In this document: positions 16,855 to 24,485 of the stretch, in pieces
Layout: the number at the start of each line of letters is the position of its first letter
Position numbering within the stretch: the stretch's first letter is position 1
From: Oligoflexales bacterium
GTDB taxonomy: Bacteria > Bdellovibrionota_B > Oligoflexia > Oligoflexales > RGVZ01
Assembly: GCA_947445775.1 (NCBI GenBank)
Contig: CANFEB010000002.1
Coordinates: 62,001-126,000, forward strand
Direction of reading: 5' to 3'
DNA length: 64,000 nucleotides
Program-made: the position numbers and the translations under genes
Notes under the pieces: generated by a model
Databases searched by the model: none
Seen by the model: only the letters and a program-made list of their open reading frames with translations
What the model was told of the DNA's origin: nothing

Positions 16855-17196
16855 TTATTTGAGACATCCGGTTGCCTGAAAAATTTTCGCCAAATCTATT
16901 TTTGCATCAATACATTCCAATCCATACCGATACAAATCCCGTTTTCCAAAGTCATCTTTAGTCCACACAATCCGCATTTTGATGATTTGTTTTTTTTCAA
17001 CAGAGAGCCCAATTTCAGTGTCCTCAGGGATTTTTTCCGACATGATGACGCCCAGTCCATGCCGACTCACATCGATCGGGCGGGCCGACATGGTGCGGTT
17101 GCTGGCAATCAGAAACAAGCGGCCAGGCATCAAACCCGTAAGGGTCTCTCGCCCATCAGTTCTGCGTTCCTTGAATACCAGTTGAAGTTTGCTCAT
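16855..17196 (-). CDS. PilZ domain protein
   Basis: About 113 residues from ATG 17196 (MSKLQ), or 117 from ATG 17208. It is essentially a single PilZ domain: ERRTDGRE at the front supplies the basic motif, and PIDVSRHGLGVIM matches the D/NxSxxG motif that binds c-di-GMP. It probably acts as a cytoplasmic c-di-GMP receptor, for example in motility or surface behaviour. A diguanylate cyclase with FHA domain is encoded at 42515. The gene stands alone between the Lys-rich gene and a divergent ImmA-like gene. The first basic motif is less compact than the usual RxxxR, so ligand binding is likely but not certain. Confidence 0.75.
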   Translation of the reverse strand: MSKLQLVFKERRTDGRETLTGLMPGRLFLIASNRTMSARPIDVSRHGLGVIMSEKIPEDTEIGLSVEKKQIIKMRIVWTKDDFGKRDLYRYGLECIDAKIDLAKIFQATGCLK

Positions 17197-17208
17197 ACCT
17201 TGTTCCAT

Positions 17209-17510
17209 CCACTCCAGAAAACTTCAGTCAATTCAGCTGACCACAATTCACCCATAGGTATCTTCGGCCATCGGTGGACGTGGCATGAGGAGAATTCGAT
17301 AAAGTCATGTAAATACACCGAAAATACTCGAAAATTTGCCAACCTGAAATGTCCCAAGCTGGAATTCACCTGTAATTCACCAGCGATACCCGGACTGCAT
17401 TCAAGAATGCATTAAGGTTGCTGGAGGAATTAAATCCTCAGGAATCAGGTACAATATAAAGGAAGAATTCAATGAACGCGGCGCCCTGCGGGGGCCGGTG
17501 GAGGAATGAA
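17209..17510. other. Divergent intergenic region before the ImmA-like gene
   Basis: About 300 bases between divergent genes. It holds three copies of AATTCACC (near 17247, 17364 and 17374), a near-palindrome CTG(G)AGGA-ATTAAA-TCCTCAG at about 17421-17442, and TACAAT at 17450-17455 that could be a -10 element for the ImmA-like gene. No good -35 is seen at the right distance, which would suit an activator- or operator-controlled promoter. Two possible starts follow: ATG 17472 and ATG 17511. Confidence 0.35.
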
Positions 17511-18188
17511 ATGATCGCGATCTTTCCGCAACTTGCTGCCTGTGCTGCTGCCAAAGACACCGAAAAGCTTGCGGTGATGGTCCGCACGCAGTTTGGTTTT
17601 ACCAATCCGAAGTTCGACGCAGCAGAATTATTGAAGTGTATCGGAGTGGAGACGGAAGCCTTGCCCCTTGATTGCTCGGGTAACCTGCTGGTGCGTGATG
17701 AGAAGGGCCAGTTTTCAGTCATTGCACTGGTTCCAGCCGGATTGACCCGTGATGTGCGCCAGTTTCGCTTGGCCCATTTGCTCGGGCATTTTCTGTTGCA
17801 TGTGCAAGGCGGCATTGCAGACGGCAATTACAAGGGGCATGGATTTCGCGAAGTCATTTGCCCCTACGCTCGTTACGTATCTGGCACGGCTGCCGCAGGG
17901 TTCAAGTCCATTCCGGGGGATGAGGCGACGGCCGAGGATCTGGCAGATGATTTTGCTGCGGCTGTCATCTTGCCCAGAAGTCTAGTCGCTGCTGCCGTGG
18001 CCAAAGGTGCCGATGCGGAAGGTCTAGCGGATTTTTTTGGTTGCGCGCCTGAATTAGTTAATCGTCGCCTTGTCCGGCTCGACCTTGTGAAGCAAAGTAA
18101 GCCCGAAATAAACTTCAGTGGAATGGCGCGCATCCGCGAGATCGCGTCCCGTCTGGAGCGTTCCCCAGGGACTTCGTCGCGTAAATAG
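17511..18188 (+). CDS. ImmA/IrrE-like protein lacking the catalytic Glu
   Basis: 225 residues from ATG 17511 (GGAGG six bases upstream); ATG 17472, also with a fair RBS, would add 13 residues. The order RFRLAHLLGHFLLH, then a DDFAAAVILP block, matches the DUF955/ImmA fold (normally AHELGH then a FAAxLLMP block). Here the Glu of HExxH is Leu90, so both zinc His remain but the catalytic base is missing. ImmA-type peptidases cleave repressors in stress or mobile-element control; this one is more likely a binding or sensing protein. It ends 11 bases before acetoacetyl-CoA synthetase and probably shares its transcript, so it may regulate that gene. Confidence 0.6.
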   Translation: MIAIFPQLAACAAAKDTEKLAVMVRTQFGFTNPKFDAAELLKCIGVETEALPLDCSGNLLVRDEKGQFSVIALVPAGLTRDVRQFRLAHLLGHFLLHVQGGIADGNYKGHGFREVICPYARYVSGTAAAGFKSIPGDEATAEDLADDFAAAVILPRSLVAAAVAKGADAEGLADFFGCAPELVNRRLVRLDLVKQSKPEINFSGMARIREIASRLERSPGTSSRK

Positions 18189-18199
18189 GAAAGAGTCGT

Positions 18200-20245
18200 T
18201 TGCTCGTGTCTAATTTTTCATCAAACATGCATGAGTTTGCAGCGTTTGCCGGTGCGCGCCATGGAATTGATTTGGCATCTTGGCCGGCTTTATATGCGTG
18301 GTCGATCAGCGACACGGCGGCATTTTGGGGCGCTGTTGCGGATTTTTCGGGGATTGTCTGGCAAACCCCGCCGTCAAGAACTTGGCAGGAGCCGCCGCCC
18401 GGAAAAATGCGCGGCTCCAAGTGGTTTCCGGGTGCGACGCTTAATTTTGCGCAAAATCTGATTCCGGTACCCAGCTACCAAGAAGTCATTGTCGCTCATG
18501 CCGAGGGTGGTCGCCGCCGGCGTTTTCTTTATGCATCTGAATTACGCGAGCAGGTTGCGGCATGCCAAGCGGCCCTAAAATCATGTGGCGTGGTCAAGGG
18601 GGATCGCGTCTGCGGTGTTCTGGCCAATACGCCCGAAGCAATTGTGGCCATGCTTGCTACAGCATCGCTCGGGGCAGTCTGGGCTTCGTGTTCTCCTGAT
18701 TTTGGGGAACAGGCCATTGTCGATCGATTTCGTCAAATCGGACCCAAGGTCATGTTTGCAACACGCCGTTACGTTTATGGCGGCAAGGCGATTGATTGCG
18801 CGTCGAAAATTCGGTCTTGTGCCCTGAAATTTAATGCTGCGGATTCAGGCGAGGAACTACGCCGTGTTGTTTGGGTCGACCACTTGAGTGGATCTCTGCC
18901 TGAGTCAGGATTTGCTGAATCATCGTGGAGCGACTGGCTCAATCCAGCGACCGCATCAGGCCAACCAGACGCGCTGACCTTTGAGCCGTGTGGGTTTGAA
19001 GATCCGCTTTATATCCTCTTTTCATCCGGCACGACCGGTGTTCCCAAGTGCATAGTCCACAGCGTGGGCGGCACATTGCTGCAGCACAAGAAGGAAATCC
19101 TGCTGCATTGCAACCTTGGCAGGCGTGGGGTAGCGAACTTTGATTCCGGATCGCGCCTGCTATTTTTCACCACTTGCGGGTGGATGATGTGGAATTGGAT
19201 GGCGTCTGCCCTGGCCACCGGCACGTCCATTGTTCTTTATGATGGCTCTCCGGTGGCGCCAGATGCTGGGGCGTTGTGGCGCATGGTTGACAGCGAGGGG
19301 GTCACAGCTTTCGGGCTCAGTCCGAAGTATGTCGCGGCCTGCAAATCCGCTGGAATTCATCCTCAGTCCGATCATGATTTGTCGCGCCTCAAATGGATAT
19401 TGTCCACGGGATCGCCGCTCTTGCCAGACCATTTTGAATGGCTTTACGCAGAGGCTGGGCAGGGTCTGCATGTGGCCTCCATTTCAGGCGGAACCGACAT
19501 CATTTCCTGCTTTATGCTGGGAAATCCCATGAAGCCGGTAAGCCTTGGTGAGATCCAGGGGCCGGGCCTCGGAATGGCGATTGAGTGCTGGGATGGGAAT
19601 GGCCATCCTGTTTCTCGAGGTAGCGGGCTCAACGGTGAACTGGTCTGCACCAAGCCATTTGTTTCCATGCCGGTGGGCTTTTGGAATGATCCATCCGGAG
19701 AAAAATACCGCCAAGCTTATTTCGAGCATTTTAGCAAAATCGACCCTTTGCATGACCATGAGGTCTGGCGCCACGGTGATTACGTCGAGTTTACAGCCAA
19801 TGGCGGGATTATCGTTCACGGCAGGTCGGATGCGACATTGAATCCGGGGGGCGTGCGCATTGGCACGGCCGAGATCTACCGGGTGGTGGAGAGGATGGTC
19901 GGAGTGCAGGATTCAGTGGCTGTTGGTGTTAAGCGCGGTGCTGGTGCCGGCGGTGACGGTGGCGACGAGGACGTGGTTCTTTTGATCAAGCTTGCCCCAG
20001 GGCAGATCCTCGATAAATCCTTTGAGGACCACCTGCGTCAAATGATACGAAAAGAACTGAGTCCGCGGCATGTTCCCGCCGTGATTATGGCAGTTGCGGA
20101 TATACCCTATACGCGCAGCGGCAAAAAAATGGAGTTGGTCGTGGCGCAAATTTTGCGTGGGCAGGAGATCGCAAACCTCTCGTCGATTGCCAATCCGGAG
20201 TCGGTGGCTGCCGTGACCGAAGTCAAAACCAGGATTTTTGGATAA
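18200..20245 (+). CDS. aacS: Acetoacetyl-CoA synthetase
   Basis: 681 residues, slightly longer than the usual 650. The N-terminal W-F-P-G-A-T-L-N-F-A segment, the AMP-binding loop LFSSGTTGVPK, FTTCGWMMWNW, the SGGTDI block and the C-terminal PYTRSGKKME lysine motif place it in the acetoacetate-CoA ligase group of the ANL superfamily. It makes acetoacetyl-CoA from acetoacetate, ATP and CoA, feeding ketone bodies or polyhydroxybutyrate products into central metabolism. TTG 18200 has AGGAAAGA at good spacing; ATG 18227 lacks one. A Gly/Ala/Asp-rich insert (GAGAGGDGGDED) interrupts the C-terminal domain. The next small gene overlaps or directly follows its stop. Confidence 0.9.
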   Translation: MLVSNFSSNMHEFAAFAGARHGIDLASWPALYAWSISDTAAFWGAVADFSGIVWQTPPSRTWQEPPPGKMRGSKWFPGATLNFAQNLIPVPSYQEVIVAHAEGGRRRRFLYASELREQVAACQAALKSCGVVKGDRVCGVLANTPEAIVAMLATASLGAVWASCSPDFGEQAIVDRFRQIGPKVMFATRRYVYGGKAIDCASKIRSCALKFNAADSGEELRRVVWVDHLSGSLPESGFAESSWSDWLNPATASGQPDALTFEPCGFEDPLYILFSSGTTGVPKCIVHSVGGTLLQHKKEILLHCNLGRRGVANFDSGSRLLFFTTCGWMMWNWMASALATGTSIVLYDGSPVAPDAGALWRMVDSEGVTAFGLSPKYVAACKSAGIHPQSDHDLSRLKWILSTGSPLLPDHFEWLYAEAGQGLHVASISGGTDIISCFMLGNPMKPVSLGEIQGPGLGMAIECWDGNGHPVSRGSGLNGELVCTKPFVSMPVGFWNDPSGEKYRQAYFEHFSKIDPLHDHEVWRHGDYVEFTANGGIIVHGRSDATLNPGGVRIGTAEIYRVVERMVGVQDSVAVGVKRGAGAGGDGGDEDVVLLIKLAPGQILDKSFEDHLRQMIRKELSPRHVPAVIMAVADIPYTRSGKKMELVVAQILRGQEIANLSSIANPESVAAVTEVKTRIFG

Positions 20246-20249
20246 ATTT

Positions 20250-20495
20250 ATGACTAAATCGATGACTAAATCTACTCCTTCGACCTATCAGGCCAGTACC
20301 GACAGCATGCCCACCAAGGATTTGCTGAAGGCCCAGCGAAAGCAGGACTACGAAAAAGAAAAAGCCCAGCGCAAGAGGGATAAAGAGGCCGATAAGGCCC
20401 GGAAGCTCCAGGCTAAATCGGATACCAAGGCCGAGCGCGACAAGGCGCTGTGGTCTGGGTTGAAGCGTGGCACAACGTTGGACGGAGACGAGTGA
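20250..20495 (+). CDS. Small charged coiled-coil protein
   Basis: About 81 residues from ATG 20250 (a TTG at 20238 is an alternative). It starts with MTKSMTKS from a 12-bp duplication (20250-20273), then a Lys/Glu/Arg/Gln-rich helix (KAQRKQDYEKEKAQRKRDKEADKARK) that is probably a long single helix or coiled coil. No membrane segment, no family recognised. The last bases overlap the GTG start of the ABC exporter gene (GTGA), so the two are translationally coupled, and it may assist or regulate that exporter. Confidence 0.6.
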   Translation: MTKSMTKSTPSTYQASTDSMPTKDLLKAQRKQDYEKEKAQRKRDKEADKARKLQAKSDTKAERDKALWSGLKRGTTLDGDE

Positions 20496-22273
20496 ACCCG
20501 GCCAACCAGTTTCTTTGGCGCCACATTGTCCAGCGCAAGTGGCTTTATGCAGGTGGGCTACTCAGCCTGCTTCTGACCAGTATTACCGAAGTGATGGCCC
20601 CCAAGTTTGCCCAGTGGACGCTGGACGCCGTTAATATTGATAACTCGTTAAATCCTGGCTCTAGCTCCGGCTCTAGCTCTAGCTCTAGTAACCTCCGCGA
20701 CTCCTTGGCTTGGTTGGCTGTTGCTTTTATTTTCACCGGATTTGCCGGTCTGGCTGGACGCATTGGCTGGCGCCAAACTCTGGCCCGCGCCACTCATGAA
20801 TCAGGGCGCATGCTGCGAATCCAGTTGTGGGACCAGATTGCCTTTCTGCCTATGCGGTTTTTTCGGGAGGGCAGCCTCGGCGAATTGATGAGCCGCTTCA
20901 GCGCTGACGTCAATCAGGCGCGAATGCTGTTCGGGTTCACGCTGGTTTTATGGCTCGATTGTGTTTTTTTCACGGTATTCGCGTTTGCCGCAATGTTTTT
21001 GATCAGTTGGCGTGCGGGCCTTGCGTGTATGATTGTTATCGTTGCGGTCCCGGCATTGCTGCGCAACCTGGCCCGGCTTGAATACATGCAACACGAAAAA
21101 TCCCAGTCGACACTGGCGTCTTTCTCAGACCGGATGGCGCAAAATCTTTCGGCAATCAAGATTCAACGTGCCGGTGGCACCGAACGGTTTTGGAGTGCCA
21201 TGCTTGATCGGGGCGCGCGCTTGTATGCAAGCGACCGATTGCGGGTTCTCAAAACGGGGCTCCGGATTTTTCCTGTGACTTCTGGCGCAAGCCTTGTCTG
21301 TGTGGCGGCCGTCATGATCACCGGATGGTTTGACCTTCACACTGGCCGCATCGGGGCCGGCGGCATGTTCGCCTTGTTTGCTTACGCCACGATGCTGCAA
21401 TCGCCGCTTTTTGAATTGGCTGATCTTGTGTCGGAGTTGCAACGCGGGCGGGCCAGCCTTGTCCGTGTTTTGGAAGTGTGCAGAACCGGAAGTATCCTTG
21501 GGTCGCCTGAGTCGATCAACGGCGAAATTCTCAATGGGCCGGCAAATCTGCATCAGATTGTCAGGACGCCGGTGCACGATGTTCAAAAAATCGCGATCCG
21601 GGTCCGGCAACTGGTGGTCCATTCGGGTATTTCTGGCCATCAAGGCTTCAGGGCTGGTCCCTTGGATTTCGAGGTGGCGCCTGGGGAATGGTTGGGGATC
21701 TCGGGACGGATTGGCTCTGGTAAATCGTTGCTGTTGGCGACGTTGGCGGGGATTCATCACGAGGCCAGCGGCACCATCGAGGCCCAGATGGTCACATTTC
21801 AGCCTCAGCGGCCTTTTGTTTTTTCCGGAACAGTCCGCGAAAATCTGGAGCTTGGTGGCCTTGCAGACGATCGCGGCGATGGCGACGATGCAAAAATCTG
21901 GGCCGCCCTTGAAACAGTCGCGTTGGACGAAGAAATTCGCAATATGCCTGGTGGCCTGGAGGCGTACCTCCATGAAGGCGGCATCAACCTTTCGGGAGGC
22001 CAGCGCCAGCGTTTGACCCTCGCACGGGCATTGCTACGCGAATCGCCAGTCATGCTGATGGACGCCCCCCTTTCTGCCCTCGACGAGCAGACTGAGCAGA
22101 AAATTCTTGGAAACCTGCGTCGGCGTCTCATAGCCCGTGCGGTTATCCTCGTTTCGCACCGGCCAGGGGTTCTTGTCGCGTGCGACCGCATCTTTAAAAT
22201 GGGAGGTGGAGGTGCCAATGAAGCTGAAAATGAAGCTGAAAATGAAGCGGACCAACAAGCCCTACACTCCTGA
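20492..22273 (+). CDS. ABC exporter half with Ala in place of catalytic Glu
   Basis: 593 residues from GTG 20492, which overlaps the previous stop as GTGA and has GGAG upstream. Exporter membrane domain in about 10-310, with a Ser-rich loop after the first helix made by a 6-bp repeat (20659-20688). ATPase domain: Walker A GRIGSGKS near 407, signature LSGGQRQR near 500 and Walker B VMLMDAPLSALD near 523, where Ala replaces the catalytic Glu. The switch His is present (LVSHRPG). It is therefore the degenerate-site half of a heterodimer whose active half is the next gene. The C-terminal NEAENEAENEAD comes from the 12-bp repeat shared with the start of that gene. Confidence 0.87.
   Translation: MNPANQFLWRHIVQRKWLYAGGLLSLLLTSITEVMAPKFAQWTLDAVNIDNSLNPGSSSGSSSSSSNLRDSLAWLAVAFIFTGFAGLAGRIGWRQTLARATHESGRMLRIQLWDQIAFLPMRFFREGSLGELMSRFSADVNQARMLFGFTLVLWLDCVFFTVFAFAAMFLISWRAGLACMIVIVAVPALLRNLARLEYMQHEKSQSTLASFSDRMAQNLSAIKIQRAGGTERFWSAMLDRGARLYASDRLRVLKTGLRIFPVTSGASLVCVAAVMITGWFDLHTGRIGAGGMFALFAYATMLQSPLFELADLVSELQRGRASLVRVLEVCRTGSILGSPESINGEILNGPANLHQIVRTPVHDVQKIAIRVRQLVVHSGISGHQGFRAGPLDFEVAPGEWLGISGRIGSGKSLLLATLAGIHHEASGTIEAQMVTFQPQRPFVFSGTVRENLELGGLADDRGDGDDAKIWAALETVALDEEIRNMPGGLEAYLHEGGINLSGGQRQRLTLARALLRESPVMLMDAPLSALDEQTEQKILGNLRRRLIARAVILVSHRPGVLVACDRIFKMGGGGANEAENEAENEADQQALHS
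20659..20688 (+). repeat. 6-bp in-frame tandem repeat (ctctag)
   Basis: Five units of ctctag, one altered to ctccgg, coding for Ser/Gly residues in the loop after the first membrane helix of the exporter half. Confidence 0.75.
22217..22252 (+). repeat. 12-bp tandem repeat across an overlapping gene start
   Basis: Three units of aatgaagctgaa, the last altered. In one frame they encode the acidic tail (NEAE) of the upstream exporter half; in the other they encode MKLKMKLKMK at the start of the downstream half. The array gives three in-frame ATG codons at 22218, 22230 and 22242. Confidence 0.85.
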
Positions 22274-24044
22274 ATCGGCTCATAATCGTCCAGTCCCCGA
22301 TGCCGTAGGGATTCGGGCCCTTTGGAATCTCGCCGGCAAGTCGAAATCTGCCATGGGGTTGGCTGCGGCAATTTTAATGCTGGCGGCGGCATTTGCCACG
22401 ACGGCCTCATGGGTGATGGGGATCGGAATTGACGCAATCATTTCCCGTCAATGGAATGAAACGCTGCTCTATGGCCTGGCGTTTCTTTCCTTCGAGTGTT
22501 TTGGGGTGGCTCTGCAATATTTTGGGCGTCGACGCCTGGCGGTGGTCACGACGGAAGTGGCCCTAGATGCGAGACTTGATTTGATTCGCAAACAGGCATC
22601 ATTGCCGATGAGTTACTTTGACCAGCAGCCAATCGGCCGCATCCTGACGCGCCTGACCAACGATGTTGAAGGGATCGAAGGATTTTTTGGTGGCACCCTG
22701 GCCCGTATGATGATCGCCGTGATTCAAATGATTTCGGTGTTTGCCGGACTTTTGATGCTGGACTTTAGGTTTGGAGCCATCACGATTCTTACAAGTGTGC
22801 CGGCGTTGGTGCTGGTCTTTACCCTCAATGCGCCCGTGCGTCGTTGGTTGCGTATTTTCAAATATCATTCCGCTCACGTCAACAGCCTGTTTGCTGAGTT
22901 TGTCAGTGGCATCGCTGTGCTGCGAACTTATTCATTAGAGGCTTGGGCGCGCGGGCGGCTCTCTAAAGCTATTCAAACGCAGTTCGAGGCTGGTATGCGG
23001 GTCCTGCATTGGAACAGCATGGTGCGTCCGGCTGCCGTATTCTTGAGCGCCCTTCCCATGGGGTGGGTGATTTTGGGGGGCGGCAGCGCCGTGGCGGATG
23101 GCACCATGACGCTGGGCACGCTTGCAGTTTTTCTGCGCTTGGCCGAACGTTACGGGACTCCGGTGCGGACTATCACGCAGGAAATTCAGGTGATTCAGGA
23201 GGCACTGGCCTCGGGCGAGCGCGTTCATGAAATGCTCTCTGAAAAATCAGCCACAAAATCTGGGAGCCTTCGGGCTGGGGTCAGCGGCGCGGTTTCATTT
23301 AAGAATGTTTTTTTGTCCTATGCTCCTGATACGCTGGCAAAATCTGTTTTGCATGACATTTCCTTCGACACTCGTCCGGGTGAGCGCATTGGTATCGTGG
23401 GGCGGACTGGGTCTGGCAAGACATCGCTGGTCAGCTTGATTCCTGGACTTTATGAGCCACACGCTGGTCAGGTCGTGATTGATGGTGTGCCTCTTGGCCA
23501 ATGGGACATGGAGTATCTGCGCCGGCAGATCAGTTTTTCGACGCAAGATGCAATCTTGTTCCGGGGGACGTTGCGAGAAAACCTGCTGGGCTTTCCAGGC
23601 ACTGATTTTGAGGACTGGAGCAGTGTCGAAGGTGCCTGCCATGAAAGCGGTTTAATGGACCTTATGCAGAAGGACCGCTCAGGGCGTTTCAATTTGGGGC
23701 TTGATGCCAAGGTTTTCGCGGGCGGCGAGAATTTCAGTTCCGGCGAAAAACAGATCATTGCCTTGACGCGGGCTCTGGTGACTCGTCCACGTATTTTGAT
23801 CCTTGATGAGGCGACTGCCAGCATCGATCAGAAACTTGAGGTCAAGGCGATGCAATCCATCGGGCGATTACTCCCAGATTGCACCTGTTTTATCATTGCC
23901 CACAAGTATCAGACCCTGGCCGAGTGTGACCGGATTATCGTCATTGACGATGGACGTCTCATCGCCGACATACCTTCTGGTTCAGAATATGAAGTTCGCG
24001 AGCGGCTTCAGGCCATTAGAGAACCGGTCTCGAATCTCGTTTGA
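22218..24044 (+). CDS. ABC exporter half, canonical Glu and altered signature
   Basis: 608 residues from ATG 22218, with GGAGGTGGAGG upstream. Six membrane segments in about 35-320. ATPase domain: Walker A GRTGSGKT near 394, altered signature FSSGEKQ near 504, Walker B ILILDEATASID near 526 with catalytic Glu, and switch His in IIAHKYQT. An altered signature with a good Glu complements the partner that has LSGGQ but no Glu, so the pair should form one competent and one degenerate ATP site, as in MdlAB and LmrCD. The gene overlaps its partner by 56 bases. Its 3' end overlaps the convergent folK gene by 63 bases. Substrate unknown. Confidence 0.88.
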   Translation: MKLKMKLKMKRTNKPYTPESAHNRPVPDAVGIRALWNLAGKSKSAMGLAAAILMLAAAFATTASWVMGIGIDAIISRQWNETLLYGLAFLSFECFGVALQYFGRRRLAVVTTEVALDARLDLIRKQASLPMSYFDQQPIGRILTRLTNDVEGIEGFFGGTLARMMIAVIQMISVFAGLLMLDFRFGAITILTSVPALVLVFTLNAPVRRWLRIFKYHSAHVNSLFAEFVSGIAVLRTYSLEAWARGRLSKAIQTQFEAGMRVLHWNSMVRPAAVFLSALPMGWVILGGGSAVADGTMTLGTLAVFLRLAERYGTPVRTITQEIQVIQEALASGERVHEMLSEKSATKSGSLRAGVSGAVSFKNVFLSYAPDTLAKSVLHDISFDTRPGERIGIVGRTGSGKTSLVSLIPGLYEPHAGQVVIDGVPLGQWDMEYLRRQISFSTQDAILFRGTLRENLLGFPGTDFEDWSSVEGACHESGLMDLMQKDRSGRFNLGLDAKVFAGGENFSSGEKQIIALTRALVTRPRILILDEATASIDQKLEVKAMQSIGRLLPDCTCFIIAHKYQTLAECDRIIVIDDGRLIADIPSGSEYEVRERLQAIREPVSNLV

Positions 24045-24485
24045 AAGGGATTTGTGGCTAACCGGATGGATCCATTGCGCTGCGACATCGCCGGCTGGAA
24101 TCAATACAAAATCCCGCTCAAGCATCCGGGCGTGAGGAATTTGCAGGAATTCTAAATCAATCTGAATTGGTTGCCCGACGCCATCGCGAGCCAAGATGAT
24201 GTCGAGATCCATGGTTCGGTTCCCCCAGTGGACGCTCCGCTCCCGCCCTAGGGATATTTCAATTTCCAACAACACTTTTAGAAGTGAATGCGGGTCTAGC
24301 TTGGAGGCAAGCACGAGGGCGCCATTAAGAAAGGGCTTATCGGCGGCACCAATGGGATCAGTGGCGTAGAGATGAGAGCGGCCGTGGATTTTTCCGCAGC
24401 GGGCTTCAATCAAACGGGCGGCCTGCCGGATCAAATCCAGCCGGTCGCCCATGTTCGAACCTATGGCAATCAGATATTCGTTCAC
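23982..24485 (-). CDS. folK: Hydroxymethyldihydropterin pyrophosphokinase (HPPK)
   Basis: 167 residues, the usual size. EYLIAIGSNMGDR is the N-terminal HPPK signature; SHLYATDPIG, FLNGALV, GRERSVHWGNRTMDLDIIL and IPHARMLERDFVLIP follow in order, including the DLDI acidic pair that binds magnesium. It transfers pyrophosphate from ATP to 6-hydroxymethyl-dihydropterin in folate synthesis. The start is GTG 24485, forming GTGA with the stop of the upstream protease gene. Longer in-frame starts would add 39 residues with no family similarity. It is the last gene of the unit that begins with mreB. Its final 63 bases overlap the convergent ABC gene. Confidence 0.93.
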   Translation of the reverse strand: MNEYLIAIGSNMGDRLDLIRQAARLIEARCGKIHGRSHLYATDPIGAADKPFLNGALVLASKLDPHSLLKVLLEIEISLGRERSVHWGNRTMDLDIILARDGVGQPIQIDLEFLQIPHARMLERDFVLIPAGDVAAQWIHPVSHKSLSNEIRDRFSNGLKPLANFIF

